From NCBI RefSeq assembly GCF_014697415.1, contig NZ_JACJRT010000007.1:124001-188000 (forward strand): 64,000 nt of DNA, in the 5' to 3' direction. Under the pieces are notes generated by a model. The model saw only the letters and a list, made by a program, of their open reading frames with translations, did no database searches and was not told the DNA's origin. The position numbers and the translations under genes were made by a program. Numbering within the stretch: position 1 is the stretch's first letter; every line of letters starts with the position of its first letter. This DNA comes from Cyanobium sp. FACHB-13342. Lineage in GTDB: Bacteria > Cyanobacteriota > Cyanobacteriia > PCC-6307 > Cyanobiaceae. Positions 36,767-44,663 of this stretch are shown piece by piece.

Positions 36767-37015
36767 ATGCGCACCACCCTGCGGCTGGATGACGACGTGC
36801 TCTCGGCAGCGCGCGTTCTGGCTCGGGAACGGCGCCAGCCCATCGGCAGCGTGATCAGCCAATTGCTGCGCCGCGCCCTAACCAGCCCAAACCCAGCGGA
36901 TCCAGCCAGCCCCTCTCAGCCCCACCGCAATGGCTTTCCGTTGCTGCCCCTGCAGCCCACTGGAGGCCCCGTGGATCTCGAGCTGGTGAACAGCCTGCGG
37001 GAGGACGGGAATTGA
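36767..37015 (+). CDS. vapB: VapB-like ribbon-helix-helix antitoxin (82 aa)
   Basis: The N-terminal segment MRTTLRLDDDVLSAARVLAR is a ribbon-helix-helix DNA-binding domain. The C-terminal part (FPLLPLQPTGGPVDLELVNSLRE) has the linear pattern used to wrap and inhibit a PIN toxin. ATG at 36767 is preferred because an operator-like palindrome lies just upstream; ATG at 36746 is the alternative. The stop overlaps the toxin start (TTGA), giving the classic coupled antitoxin-toxin order. Confidence 0.85.
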   Translation: MRTTLRLDDDVLSAARVLARERRQPIGSVISQLLRRALTSPNPADPASPSQPHRNGFPLLPLQPTGGPVDLELVNSLREDGN

Positions 37016-37467
37016 TCCCGGTCGCCCTTCTCGACGCCAACGTGCTGATTGCCTTAATCGACCCCAGGCATGTGCATCACGAGAGCTGCCACCGTTGGTT
37101 TTCCAGCCGGGGAAAGGCACCTTGGGCCAGTTGCGCGGTGACCCAGAACGCGGTGCTGCACATCGTGGGACATCCGCGCTATCCCAATTGCCCGGGATCC
37201 CCGGCGGTGGTGAGCCAGATCCTGCTGGAGCTGGTCTCCCATCCCCAGCATCAGTTCTGGGCAGAAGCCCCGAGCCTCCTGAGCCTTGACCATGTCAACC
37301 CCAGGGCCCTAGTGGAATCGGGCCAAATCACCGACACCTATCTCTTGGCTCTGGCGGTGCACCAGGGAGGGGTACTGGCCAGCCTCGACAAACGCCTCAG
37401 CACCCTTGCCGTGACAGGCGGCCAGGGCGCCCTTGAGCTGATTCCCACCGACGCCACCGCCCCCTAA
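37012..37467 (+). CDS. vapC: VapC-like PIN-domain toxin (151 aa)
   Basis: PIN ribonuclease with the N-terminal acidic strand VALLDANVLIALID, the central acidic motif, and the C-terminal Asp motifs ITDTYLLALAV and LASLDKRL. All four acidic positions expected for the Mg2+ site appear present. Start TTG at 37012 overlaps the antitoxin stop by 4 bases. VapC toxins cleave tRNA or rRNA; the target here is unknown. It is followed within 10 bases by the response-regulator gene on the same strand. Confidence 0.87.
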   Translation: MIPVALLDANVLIALIDPRHVHHESCHRWFSSRGKAPWASCAVTQNAVLHIVGHPRYPNCPGSPAVVSQILLELVSHPQHQFWAEAPSLLSLDHVNPRALVESGQITDTYLLALAVHQGGVLASLDKRLSTLAVTGGQGALELIPTDATAP

Positions 37468-37476
37468 CCTCCGCGC

Positions 37477-38175
37477 ATGTCTATCCACCGGCTGCTGATC
37501 GTCGACGACGACCCGGAACTGCGCCACTTCCTGCGCACCGAGCTGGAGATCGAGGGCTATGGCTGCAGCGAAGCGGCCACGGGCCAGCAGGCCCTGGCCC
37601 AGATCCGCGCTGAACGCTGGGACCTGCTGCTGCTCGACTGGACCCTGCCGGATTTCAGCGGTGTGGAGATCTGCCGCCGGCTGCGGGGCAGCGGCGACCA
37701 CACGCCGGTGCTGATGCTCACCGCCCGCGACGACGTGCGCGAGCGGGTGGAGGCCCTCGATGCGGGCGCCGACGACTACCTCACCAAGCCCTTTTCGATC
37801 GAAGAACTGCTGGCCCGGGTGCGGGCCCGGCTGCGGCGGCGCAGCAATGGCACGGATGCGCAGGAGAGCCTGCGACTGGCGGATCTGGAACTCACGCTGG
37901 CCAGCCGGGAGGTAAGTCGCAGCGGCGAGCCGGTGCTGCTCTCCGGCCGGGAATTTGAGCTGCTGCTGCTGCTCCTGCGCGAGCCCAACCGGGTGCACAG
38001 CCGCGAAGCCATCCTCAGCGCCGTGTGGGGCGACCAGTGGGTGGGCGACGACAACGTGCTGGATGTGTACATCCGGGCGCTGCGGCGCAAGCTGGAGCGC
38101 GAGGGCCAGCCCACCTTGATCCAGACGGTGCGCGGCGTGGGCTTCATGTTGAAGGAGGGACCCCCAAAGACCTGA
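37477..38175 (+). CDS. OmpR/PhoB-family response regulator (232 aa)
   Basis: The receiver domain begins HRLLIVDDDPELRHFL (acidic pair), with the phosphoacceptor Asp in LLLLDWTLPD, Thr in VLMLTARDD and Lys in DDYLTKPFS. The C-terminal winged helix has LLSGREFELLLLLLREPNRVHSREAIL and the recognition helix VLDVYIRALRRKLE. It lies 10 bases after vapC. Its 3' end overlaps by 32 bases the convergent histidine kinase gene, an unusual arrangement for a cognate pair. Nearby pilin genes suggest a role in surface or light signalling, but this is inference. Confidence 0.93.
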   Translation: MSIHRLLIVDDDPELRHFLRTELEIEGYGCSEAATGQQALAQIRAERWDLLLLDWTLPDFSGVEICRRLRGSGDHTPVLMLTARDDVRERVEALDAGADDYLTKPFSIEELLARVRARLRRRSNGTDAQESLRLADLELTLASREVSRSGEPVLLSGREFELLLLLLREPNRVHSREAILSAVWGDQWVGDDNVLDVYIRALRRKLEREGQPTLIQTVRGVGFMLKEGPPKT

Positions 38176-39469
38176 CCACCGGGAGATACAGCTGGAAATC
38201 AGCGCCGCCGCCGGGGGCATCGGCCGCCATCACGGAGCCACCCATCCCCTCCATCAGCAGGCGCACCACGGCCAAGCCGATGCCGCTGCCCCGGCTGTTG
38301 GCGTTGATGGCGGCGCTGCCGCGGGCGAAGCGCTCAAAGATCGTCTCCCGTTCACTGGGAGCCACCCCCGGGCCCTGATCCCGCACATGCAGCACCAGGG
38401 CATCGCCGAGCTGATCAGCCGCCAGGCTCACCGGCAGGGGCGTGGGGCTGTAGTGGAGGGCGTTCTCAATCAGGGCCGCCAGACACTGCTGCAGCCGTTC
38501 CGGATCACCCAGGCCCACCGGCAGCTCTGATGCTGGGGGCTCCAACTGCAAGCGCCAGCCGCTGCTCGGGGCCAACCGCTCATAGGCCTGCACCAGGACC
38601 TCGTCGGCCAAGATCGGCCGCCGGCGCAGCACCAACCGGCCGGAATCCTGGCGAGCCAGATCCAGCAGATCGCTCACCAGGTTGCCCATGCGCTGGGACT
38701 CCTGCTCAATCAGCCGCAGGGAGGGGGCCACCACCTCCAGGTTGGGCTGCCGCAACAGCCGCTGGGCATGGCCCGAGATGAGGGTGATCGGTGTGCGCAA
38801 CTCATGGGCCACCCCATCCACAAAGGAGCGCTGCCTCTCCCAGGAGGTGGACAGGCGATCCTGCAGATCGTTGAAGGCCGCGGCGATCGGCTGGAGCTCT
38901 TCCGGTTGGTCGGCCACGGGAATCTGGTCGCCGGGCACCGGCGGGGCCTGGGTGGAATCGAGCAGAGCCGTGAACTCCTGCAGGGGCTGCACTAGGCCCC
39001 GCTGCAGCACCAACCGCAGCAAGCCACTGGTAAAGAGGCTCGACACCCCCGCCGCCACCGCCAGCAGCCAGAACGCCAAACGCTCCTGCTGCAGCGAGGC
39101 GGAAACGTTCTGCTCCACCATCAGGGTGAAGGTGGAGCCATCCTCAAGCTGGAGGGGCTGGGTGCTGGTGAGCCAGCCCTCGCCATCGCCCTGCTGCAAC
39201 TCGGGAGGGTTGGCCCTAGAGGAAGCCCCGCGCAGCACCCGCAGCCGCAGGCTGGGCAACAGGGCCTGACGCAGCAATGGCTCCAGCTGATCGCCGCTGG
39301 TGGCCCGACTCTGCAGCTCGCCCACCAACTCCCCCACGAGCTGCTCATGGGCCAGGCGCCGCTGCAGGCCGGCCACACCCTGGTTGAGCAGGAGCAGCAA
39401 GCTGTAGCCCGCCAGTACCGCCAACAACGAGGTGGACTGCAGCCAGAGCCGCAAGGGCGAGATGCGCAT
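38144..39469 (-). CDS. Sensor histidine kinase (441 aa)
   Basis: Membrane-bound kinase: an N-terminal helix (LWLQSTSLLAVLAGYSLLLLL), a periplasmic sensing segment of about 100 residues, a second helix near residue 130 (FWLLAVAAGVSSLFTSGLL), and a HAMP-like linker. The HisKA phosphoacceptor motif is DGVAHELRTPITLI near residue 220. The HATPase domain has the N box LIENALHYSP, G1 DQGPGV, F box FERFAR and G2 GSGIGLAVV. All catalytic boxes are intact. It is convergent with, and overlaps, the response-regulator gene, and its start is divergent from pilA by 145 bases. Confidence 0.92.
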   Translation of the reverse strand: MRISPLRLWLQSTSLLAVLAGYSLLLLLNQGVAGLQRRLAHEQLVGELVGELQSRATSGDQLEPLLRQALLPSLRLRVLRGASSRANPPELQQGDGEGWLTSTQPLQLEDGSTFTLMVEQNVSASLQQERLAFWLLAVAAGVSSLFTSGLLRLVLQRGLVQPLQEFTALLDSTQAPPVPGDQIPVADQPEELQPIAAAFNDLQDRLSTSWERQRSFVDGVAHELRTPITLISGHAQRLLRQPNLEVVAPSLRLIEQESQRMGNLVSDLLDLARQDSGRLVLRRRPILADEVLVQAYERLAPSSGWRLQLEPPASELPVGLGDPERLQQCLAALIENALHYSPTPLPVSLAADQLGDALVLHVRDQGPGVAPSERETIFERFARGSAAINANSRGSGIGLAVVRLLMEGMGGSVMAADAPGGGADFQLYLPVVRSLGVPPST

Positions 39470-39614
39470 CGAGGGCGGCCTGCACCAGAGAGAGCGATGC
39501 CGGCATTTTCAGCCAATTTTCAGAAAACGCTCAGGTTGCCACCCTGTTCCATCGCAGCCCGATCCCTCAAACTTAGGGAAGTTCATTTATCCGGGCTGTC
39601 CAGGCCCTCACTCC

Positions 39615-40088
39615 ATGGCCTCAAGCCTGAGCTCCAACCACCTGCTGATTTCCACCCTGGCCAAGCGCCAACGCTCCAAGAACCCCCTGCAGGCCGGCTT
39701 CACGTTGATTGAGCTGCTGGTCGTTATTATCATCATCGGCATTTTGGCCGCCATTGCCCTGCCGGCATACCTAAATCAAGCCGACAAGGCCAAGGCCAAC
39801 TCTGCAAAGTCCTTGGTTTCTGCGGCAGCAAAAGAGTGCCAAGCCTACCTCGTAGATCCCGTCGGGCCTTGGAATCAAACCACCGGTGGCGGTGGCAATT
39901 CTATTATACTTACACCTGATTCCGAAAGCGACCAAGCAAGTGACTGCGATCCAGCCGCAAACCCCGTTGGCGAATGGGAAGCCGAAGTTGACGGCAAAGG
40001 CTGGACATACAGGACTAGCATTTCTTCCGATGGCACTGTGACTAAATCATGCACCGCTGACTTTGGTTGCACAACTGGAACTTGGTAA
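39615..40088 (+). CDS. pilA: Type IV major pilin, PilA-like (157 aa)
   Basis: A 27-residue leader ends KNPLQAG, followed by the class III signature FTLIELLVVIIIIGILAAIALPAYLNQA, with Glu at +5 of the mature protein. PilD would cleave after the Gly. The globular part has a Cys pair near the C-terminus (KSCTADFGCTTGTW), matching the disulfide-bonded D-region of PilA. ATG at 39615 is chosen for the leader length. The globular part is less GC-rich than neighbours. A strong terminator follows. Likely functions are motility, adhesion or DNA uptake with ComEC. Confidence 0.92.
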   Translation: MASSLSSNHLLISTLAKRQRSKNPLQAGFTLIELLVVIIIIGILAAIALPAYLNQADKAKANSAKSLVSAAAKECQAYLVDPVGPWNQTTGGGGNSIILTPDSESDQASDCDPAANPVGEWEAEVDGKGWTYRTSISSDGTVTKSCTADFGCTTGTW

Positions 40089-40120
40089 TCAATACGATTA
40101 CTTAATCCAATAAAGACTCA

Positions 40121-40148
40121 AACCCGGCCTTCAAGGCCGGGTTTTTCT
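40121..40148 (+). terminator. Rho-independent terminator after pilA
   Basis: A 9-bp stem AACCCGGCC with GGCCGGGTT and loop TTCAA (extendable by A-T pairs) is followed by TTTTTC. It is 32 bases downstream of the pilA stop. Confidence 0.92.
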
Positions 40149-40303
40149 TTGCATATACCCAAGTCGATTCAACTCGAATAAATTCAGAGCCCTCAGTCGC
40201 CTTCCCCCTCTTCGAAGGTGAACCAGCGACCTGGAAATGAATGGCAAACATTGCATGGAGCGGCAATGCAATCCTGCAGCAAAATCGAATCCACCCGAAG
40301 TCA

Positions 40304-40440
40304 TTATCGACAACCACCACCTCCCAGCCGTTCGTGGTGGTGTCCAATCAGATTGAGCAGCACGCCGTCGGGGATGCCGCTCTTGCCAATGTGGTGCAGC
40401 CCCAAAACGACCAATTTGTTCCAGGGCGAGAACACCGAGA
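40304..40440 (-). pseudogene. Possible HD-GYP phosphodiesterase remnant
   Basis: The 400-base stretch between pilA and the next pilin operon holds no intact gene. On the minus strand one frame reads LVVLGLHHIGKSGIPDGVLL followed soon by GHHHERLGGGG and a stop. This resembles the HD-GYP core (LHDIGKIGIPDAVLL ... HHERxDGxGYP), but with Asp changed to His in the HDxGK motif and about 50 intervening residues missing. It therefore looks like an internally deleted, decayed fragment of a c-di-GMP phosphodiesterase. The match is short and seen by eye only. The rest of 40149-40494 shows nothing else I can support. Confidence 0.4.
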
Positions 40441-40494
40441 CTGAACAACTCGATCAACGCTTCGAGGGCAGCAACCCACCACAGCTCTCAATGG

Positions 40495-41082
40495 TCATTC
40501 AGCTAAGGCAAGCGCCACCGGCAACTGGGTGTGCAAACTGCCCCCATCGCCCCACACCTGCTGCAGCTCCAGCTGCAGCAGCCCAGTAGGCCCATCGGGC
40601 TGGGCCCGAAATCCCTCGCTTGGCGCCAGCGCATCGATCACCACACGGTTTTGGGCCGCGCCGCGACCCAACTCGCCATGGAGGCCGTAGGCCGGGCCGC
40701 AGCGCATCAGCACCCGGCCACGCCAGATCGGCTCGGCGGGCTTGCCCAGCGAGTAGGTGATCGGCACGGCGTCTGGATTGCCCGCAGCGGGGGCCAAATG
40801 CAGCACCACCGTGCGGCCGGCAAGGTTGCAGGCGGGGCGCACCACCAGCGGATCGGCCAGCCCGCCTGCTTGGAGCAGATCACCCCGCACCAACTCCAGG
40901 GTGCGCTGGGCCACAGCGCGCTCCCGCAACAGCCGGCCAAAGCGCTGGCTGTTGGCACCTTCCGCCACCAGCGCATGCAGCAGCACCCCACTCAGGCCGC
41001 AGCCGATCGCCAGGGCCAGCAGCAGCTCCACCAGGGAAAAGCCCCTACTCCCCTGAGCCGCTCGCAAAGGAAGGCAAATCAC
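40495..41082 (-). CDS. Minor pilin, PilW-like (195 aa), GC-rich operon gene 4
   Basis: A 14-residue leader ends AAQGSRG, followed by FSLVELLLALAIGCGLSGVLL, a prepilin N-terminus with Glu at +5. The globular part of about 170 residues includes RTLELVRGDLLQAGGL, a PilW-like helix, and two widely spaced cysteines (PACNLAG, MRCGPAYG). The start overlaps the preceding gene by 4 bases (ATGA). It is the last gene of a four-gene minus-strand operon (42539 to 40495) of minor pilins, which in other systems prime assembly of the PilA fibre. Confidence 0.85.
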   Translation of the reverse strand: MICLPLRAAQGSRGFSLVELLLALAIGCGLSGVLLHALVAEGANSQRFGRLLRERAVAQRTLELVRGDLLQAGGLADPLVVRPACNLAGRTVVLHLAPAAGNPDAVPITYSLGKPAEPIWRGRVLMRCGPAYGLHGELGRGAAQNRVVIDALAPSEGFRAQPDGPTGLLQLELQQVWGDGGSLHTQLPVALALAE

Positions 41083-41609
41083 AACGTCTCCTCCGCCCGG
41101 CAGGCGCTGCTCCTGGGGTCGTCGCCCAGCGGGCCGGTGTAACGGCCCAGCCGCACCACCCCCAGCGGCAGCGACATCACCAGGCAGCGGCGCAACTCCG
41201 TACCCGCAGCACTCACCACCACGGTGCCGCCGTCGAGCACCAGCCCGTTGCTGCTGAAACGCAGGGCAGCAGGCAGGTTGTGCTGCAGCGCCACCCCAGC
41301 GGCCTCTCCCGCACCATCCCCATCGGCCAGCACCCCGCCGCAGCCCGGCAAGCTGCCGCCGCTGGGCTCACGCCAACCCGCGGGGCCCAACTCCAGCGCA
41401 CAGGGTTGCCCCAGGCTCTGGGCCTGCTGGCGCGCCTGCTCCAGGCCCCAGCCCAGCCGCCGCGTGGCCGTCTCCACCCGCATGCGGGCCAGGCTGCGCT
41501 GACCACCATCGAGGGCGAGCGCAGCCAACAGGCCGAGCACCGCCACCGCCACCAGCAGCTCGGGCAGGCTGAAGCCCGCCCCGGCCTGGCGTGGCTCAGA
41601 GCGCCCCAT
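41079..41609 (-). CDS. Minor pilin, GspH/FimT-like (176 aa), GC-rich operon gene 3
   Basis: A short leader, MGRSEPRQAGAG, precedes FSLPELLVAVAVLGLLAALAL with the class III E5. The body has RMRVETATRRLGWGLEQARQQAQSLGQPCALELG, the helix and strand typical of GspH/FimT. The next motif is GTELRRCLVMSLPLGVVRLGRY. It overlaps the upstream gene by 14 bases and the downstream gene by 4. The role is a minor pseudopilin of the type IV pilus. Confidence 0.87.
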   Translation of the reverse strand: MGRSEPRQAGAGFSLPELLVAVAVLGLLAALALDGGQRSLARMRVETATRRLGWGLEQARQQAQSLGQPCALELGPAGWREPSGGSLPGCGGVLADGDGAGEAAGVALQHNLPAALRFSSNGLVLDGGTVVVSAAGTELRRCLVMSLPLGVVRLGRYTGPLGDDPRSSACRAEETL

Positions 41610-42036
41610 GGTCTGGCTCCGCTGAGGTGGTGTCCGGTGCGATCGATTCCGCCGGCTGGGACTCCCCGCACAGCCCATAGGCCGCCGGGCTGAACCAGCG
41701 CTGCCGCTGCGCGCCCTCGCCACCGGCCACCTGCAGCCGCACCAGGGCCCCGGGCTCGGCCCGCACCTGCAGCTCCACCCCCGGCAGAGCGGGCTGGGCC
41801 TGCAAGTGGGCCGCCAGCCAGGTGCTGGCCGCTGTGCAATCGGCTGCGATCGGCGCACCGGCCAAGGCCACCAGCTGGCTCTGGCTGCTGAGCAGGGCGG
41901 CATCGAGCTGGGCCAGCTGCTGCTGACGCCCCTCCGCCTGGCGCGTCCAACTGGTGCTACCGGCCCAGAGCTGCAGCGAGCAACTCGACGAGCTCACCAG
42001 CATCGCCGAGGCCACCAGCGCTTCCACCAGGTTCAT
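41596..42036 (-). CDS. Leaderless minor pilin, PilV-like (146 aa), GC-rich operon gene 2
   Basis: It starts directly MNLVEALVASAMLVSSSSCSL, so the initiating Met occupies mature position 1 and Glu position 5 of a pilin helix, with no leader peptide to cleave. The ATG overlaps the stop of the upstream gene (ATGA), which fixes the start. Upstream in-frame residues end in GGGA, so a longer, leader-bearing version could exist only if translation began inside the upstream gene. The globular part has an RQQQLAQLDAALLSSQSQLVAL helix and a Cys pair. The hydrophobic core is shorter than usual. Function is inferred from operon position. Confidence 0.75.
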   Translation of the reverse strand: MNLVEALVASAMLVSSSSCSLQLWAGSTSWTRQAEGRQQQLAQLDAALLSSQSQLVALAGAPIAADCTAASTWLAAHLQAQPALPGVELQVRAEPGALVRLQVAGGEGAQRQRWFSPAAYGLCGESQPAESIAPDTTSAEPDHGAL

Positions 42037-42539
42037 GGCGCCACCCCCTGGGCCGCGCGGCCGCGCAGCCCCAGCTCCCGCAGCGCCAGCAGCCGCACCC
42101 CACCGGCGGCAGGGGCCACCGGCCGAGCCAACTCCAACGCGAAGGCGGCCCGCAACGGGCGCGGCTGCTCGGCCGTGGGCACCAGCTCGAGCGTGGCCAC
42201 GGCCTGGCTGCGCTGCAGCCCGTCCAGCCCCGCGGGCTCCGGCCAGCGGGGGCCCTCCCAGGCCACGAGGCGATAGGCCACCGACCCCACCTGGCCCGTC
42301 TGCCCCTCCAGCTCCCCGCCGGCGAGCTGGCCCGCCGCACCAGCCACCCAGTGCTGGGCCGCCGACATCAGGGCATCTTCCGCCTGGCGCAGGCGCTGGC
42401 CTCCCTGCACCTGACCGCGCGCCTGCAGGGCGGCGGCCTGCAGCGACAGGCTGCTCAGCACCAACACCAGCGACGTACTGGCCGCCAACGGCAACAGAAA
42501 GCCGCCATCGGCGGCGGGGCGATGGACGCGACGGGGCAT
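42033..42539 (-). CDS. PilX-like pilus protein (168 aa), GC-rich operon gene 1
   Basis: The N-terminus RPAADGG-FLLPLAASTSLVLVLSSLSLQ resembles a prepilin with Gly before Phe but lacks the usual Glu at +5, as in PilX/GspK-like proteins that cap the pseudopilus. The rest is Ala/Leu/Gln-rich (GQRLRQAEDALMSAAQHWVAGAAGQ) with few cysteines. It is the first gene of the operon and overlaps the next by 4 bases. Upstream, 88 bases separate it from the divergent GGDEF-EAL gene, so the promoters of both lie there. Confidence 0.72.
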   Translation of the reverse strand: MPRRVHRPAADGGFLLPLAASTSLVLVLSSLSLQAAALQARGQVQGGQRLRQAEDALMSAAQHWVAGAAGQLAGGELEGQTGQVGSVAYRLVAWEGPRWPEPAGLDGLQRSQAVATLELVPTAEQPRPLRAAFALELARPVAPAAGGVRLLALRELGLRGRAAQGVAP

Positions 42540-42627
42540 ACCCCCTCCTGCAACGGAACCCGCTCAGCATTCCCACAGGGGCCAAATCCTGAGAACGCCG
42601 CTAATTTGTGGCCACGCGCGAGCTGCG

Positions 42628-44385
42628 ATGCGCCCGCCAATGCGCCCCCTGTTGCCCGCCGTGCCCAAACCGCTCCAATCCTGGTGGAAGCAGGAGCGTC
42701 AGGATGCCCCTCGCTCCGCGCGGCAGCGCCGGATGCTGCTGCTGCTGGTGGTGCTCACCGGCCTGCTGATCGCCCTGCTGGCCCGGCACCTCGGCAAGGA
42801 GCTCCTGCTGCTCGCCCTCCTGCTGGCCGGGCTGCTGGTGAGCCGCATCATCCTGATGCTCGACCGGCGCCGTCAGCTGCTGGTGCAGGCCCGCCAGGAA
42901 CGACGAACCGCCGGCCGGATCCGCCAGACCAGCCGCGACCTCGACGCCATGCTGCAGCAGCTGGGCATGCAGCCCGACAGCTTTGAGCGGGGGGAGATCA
43001 AATTCAAGATGAGCCAGCTCACCAGCCGCATGGAGTGGCTGCTGCAATCGGCCCGCTCGCTGGCCCTGCTGGATGCCCTCACCCAACTGCCCAACCGGCG
43101 CCATTTCATCGAGCAGGTGCAGATTGAGCTGGCCCGCGCCAAGCGGGGCCGCAAGCGCTTCGCCGTGCTGTTCATCGACGTCGACAAGTTCAAGGCGATC
43201 AACGACACCTACGGCCATGCCACGGGCGACCGGGCCCTGATGGCCGTGTCGCAACGGCTCAAAACCACGATTCGCGCCGGGGATTTCCTCTCCCGGCTGG
43301 GCGGCGATGAGTTTGCGGTGTTGATGGATCTCTCGGCGATCCAGAACCCCTCCGAACAAACCCTCAAGGCCCATGCCCACCTGTTCGCCTGCCGGATCAT
43401 GGCGATGTTTGAGGAGCTGGCCGACCTGGGCAGCGTCAGCATCGACATCTCCATCAGCATCGGCGTGAGCGTGGTGGATCCCGACAGCAGCGATCCGGAG
43501 GCGATCCTGCGCCAGTCGGATGTGGCCATGGACCTGGCCAAGCACCAGCAACATGCCCGGGTCGCGGTGTTCGACGTGGCCACCACCAAGGGCAGCTATG
43601 ACGACTACCAGCTCTACGCCGACCTCAGGGACGCCGTGCGCTCCGGTGGCCTGAGCATGGCGTTCCAACCGGTGGTGGATGGGGAGCAGGGGCTGCGCGG
43701 CGTGGAGGCCCTGGCCCGCTGGCACCACCCCAGCCGGGGCTTCATTGCCCCGGATGTGTTCATCACCATGGCCGAGCGCTATCGGATGATGCGCGAACTC
43801 GGCGATTACCTCTTCCAGGCCAGCCTCGACGGCTTTCTGGAGTTGCGCCAGGCACTATCCAACCCGGCGCTGCGCCTCTCCACCAACATCAGCCCCTCCC
43901 AGCTGGGCGACCCCCAGCTGCAGGTCCGGCTGCTGGGCATGCTCGAGCGCTCGGGCGTGGATCCGGCCCTGGTGACACTAGAAATCACCGAGGTGTCGAT
44001 CCTGGAGCGCACCACCACCAGCGAAGCCAACCTGCAGGCCCTGCGCCAGGCCGGCATCGAGCTCTCCCTCGATGATTTCGGCACGGGCTACTCCTCCCTC
44101 AACCTGATCAACACCCTGCAGCCCAACGAGATCAAGATCGATCGCTCCTTCGTGCTGGCGCTGCACGACGACCCCTACGCCCGCCAGATCGTGGAGGTGA
44201 TCGCCGGCATGTCCACCCAGATGGCCCTGCACCTGGTGGCCGAGGGGGTGGAAGACGAGGCCACCTTCCGGGTACTGCGGGAGCTGGGCATCCAGTATTT
44301 CCAGGGCTATTGGTTCAGCAAGCCCCTACCCGTCGCCGACCTGGCCGCCCGCTACGGGGCAGCGCCGAAGCCAACCAGCCCCTAG
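42628..44385 (+). CDS. Membrane GGDEF-EAL protein (585 aa)
   Basis: Two N-terminal membrane helices (LLLLVVLTGLLIALLA and LLLLALLLAGLLVSRIILML) are followed by a helical linker. The GGDEF domain (residues about 145-315) has the intact signature LGGDEFAVL and an RxxD inhibitory site five residues before it (RAGDFLSRL). The EAL domain (about 335-575) has GVEALARW, NISPSQ (Asn), LEITEVS (Glu), LDDFGTGYSSL, EIKIDRSF and VAEGVEDEA. All catalytic residues for both cyclase and phosphodiesterase activity are present. It is divergent from the minor-pilin operon, so it may control pili through c-di-GMP. Confidence 0.93.
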   Translation: MRPPMRPLLPAVPKPLQSWWKQERQDAPRSARQRRMLLLLVVLTGLLIALLARHLGKELLLLALLLAGLLVSRIILMLDRRRQLLVQARQERRTAGRIRQTSRDLDAMLQQLGMQPDSFERGEIKFKMSQLTSRMEWLLQSARSLALLDALTQLPNRRHFIEQVQIELARAKRGRKRFAVLFIDVDKFKAINDTYGHATGDRALMAVSQRLKTTIRAGDFLSRLGGDEFAVLMDLSAIQNPSEQTLKAHAHLFACRIMAMFEELADLGSVSIDISISIGVSVVDPDSSDPEAILRQSDVAMDLAKHQQHARVAVFDVATTKGSYDDYQLYADLRDAVRSGGLSMAFQPVVDGEQGLRGVEALARWHHPSRGFIAPDVFITMAERYRMMRELGDYLFQASLDGFLELRQALSNPALRLSTNISPSQLGDPQLQVRLLGMLERSGVDPALVTLEITEVSILERTTTSEANLQALRQAGIELSLDDFGTGYSSLNLINTLQPNEIKIDRSFVLALHDDPYARQIVEVIAGMSTQMALHLVAEGVEDEATFRVLRELGIQYFQGYWFSKPLPVADLAARYGAAPKPTSP

Positions 44386-44414
44386 GCTGAACCTGACCAG
44401 TTGACCTGTTGACC

Positions 44415-44663
44415 ATGCGCTCCGTTGGCCTGGCGGAAGCGAAAGCCCAGCTTTCCGCGCTCCTGGACGCGGTGGAAATGGGTGATGAGGTGGTCATCAC
44501 CCGGCGCGGGCAACCGGTGGCACGGCTGGTGCGCGAAGCGCTGCCCCTCGCAGCGGAGCCAGCATCGTCCTGGGTCGAGCGGCTCAGACGCTTCCATCAC
44601 AACCAGGCCCCCTCAACCTCGAGCGCGGTGGCACTGGTGCGCGAACTGCGGGACGAGGAATGA
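44415..44663 (+). CDS. Phd/YefM-like antitoxin (82 aa)
   Basis: MRSVGLAEAKAQLSALLDAVEMGDEVVITRRGQPVARLV is the standard Phd/YefM DNA-binding domain. It is followed by a C-terminal region with SWVERLRRFHHNQ and a charged tail (LVRELRDEE) that should bind the toxin. ATG at 44415 is two codons after an alternative TTG. The stop overlaps the following PIN toxin gene by 4 bases. It lies 29 bases after the GGDEF-EAL gene on the same strand, so read-through transcription is likely. Confidence 0.88.
   Translation: MRSVGLAEAKAQLSALLDAVEMGDEVVITRRGQPVARLVREALPLAAEPASSWVERLRRFHHNQAPSTSSAVALVRELRDEE

Noticed and set aside
40102-40347. An 81-codon minus-strand open frame after pilA
   Set aside because: Its 3' part is the pilA terminator and the sequence lacks protein-like features.
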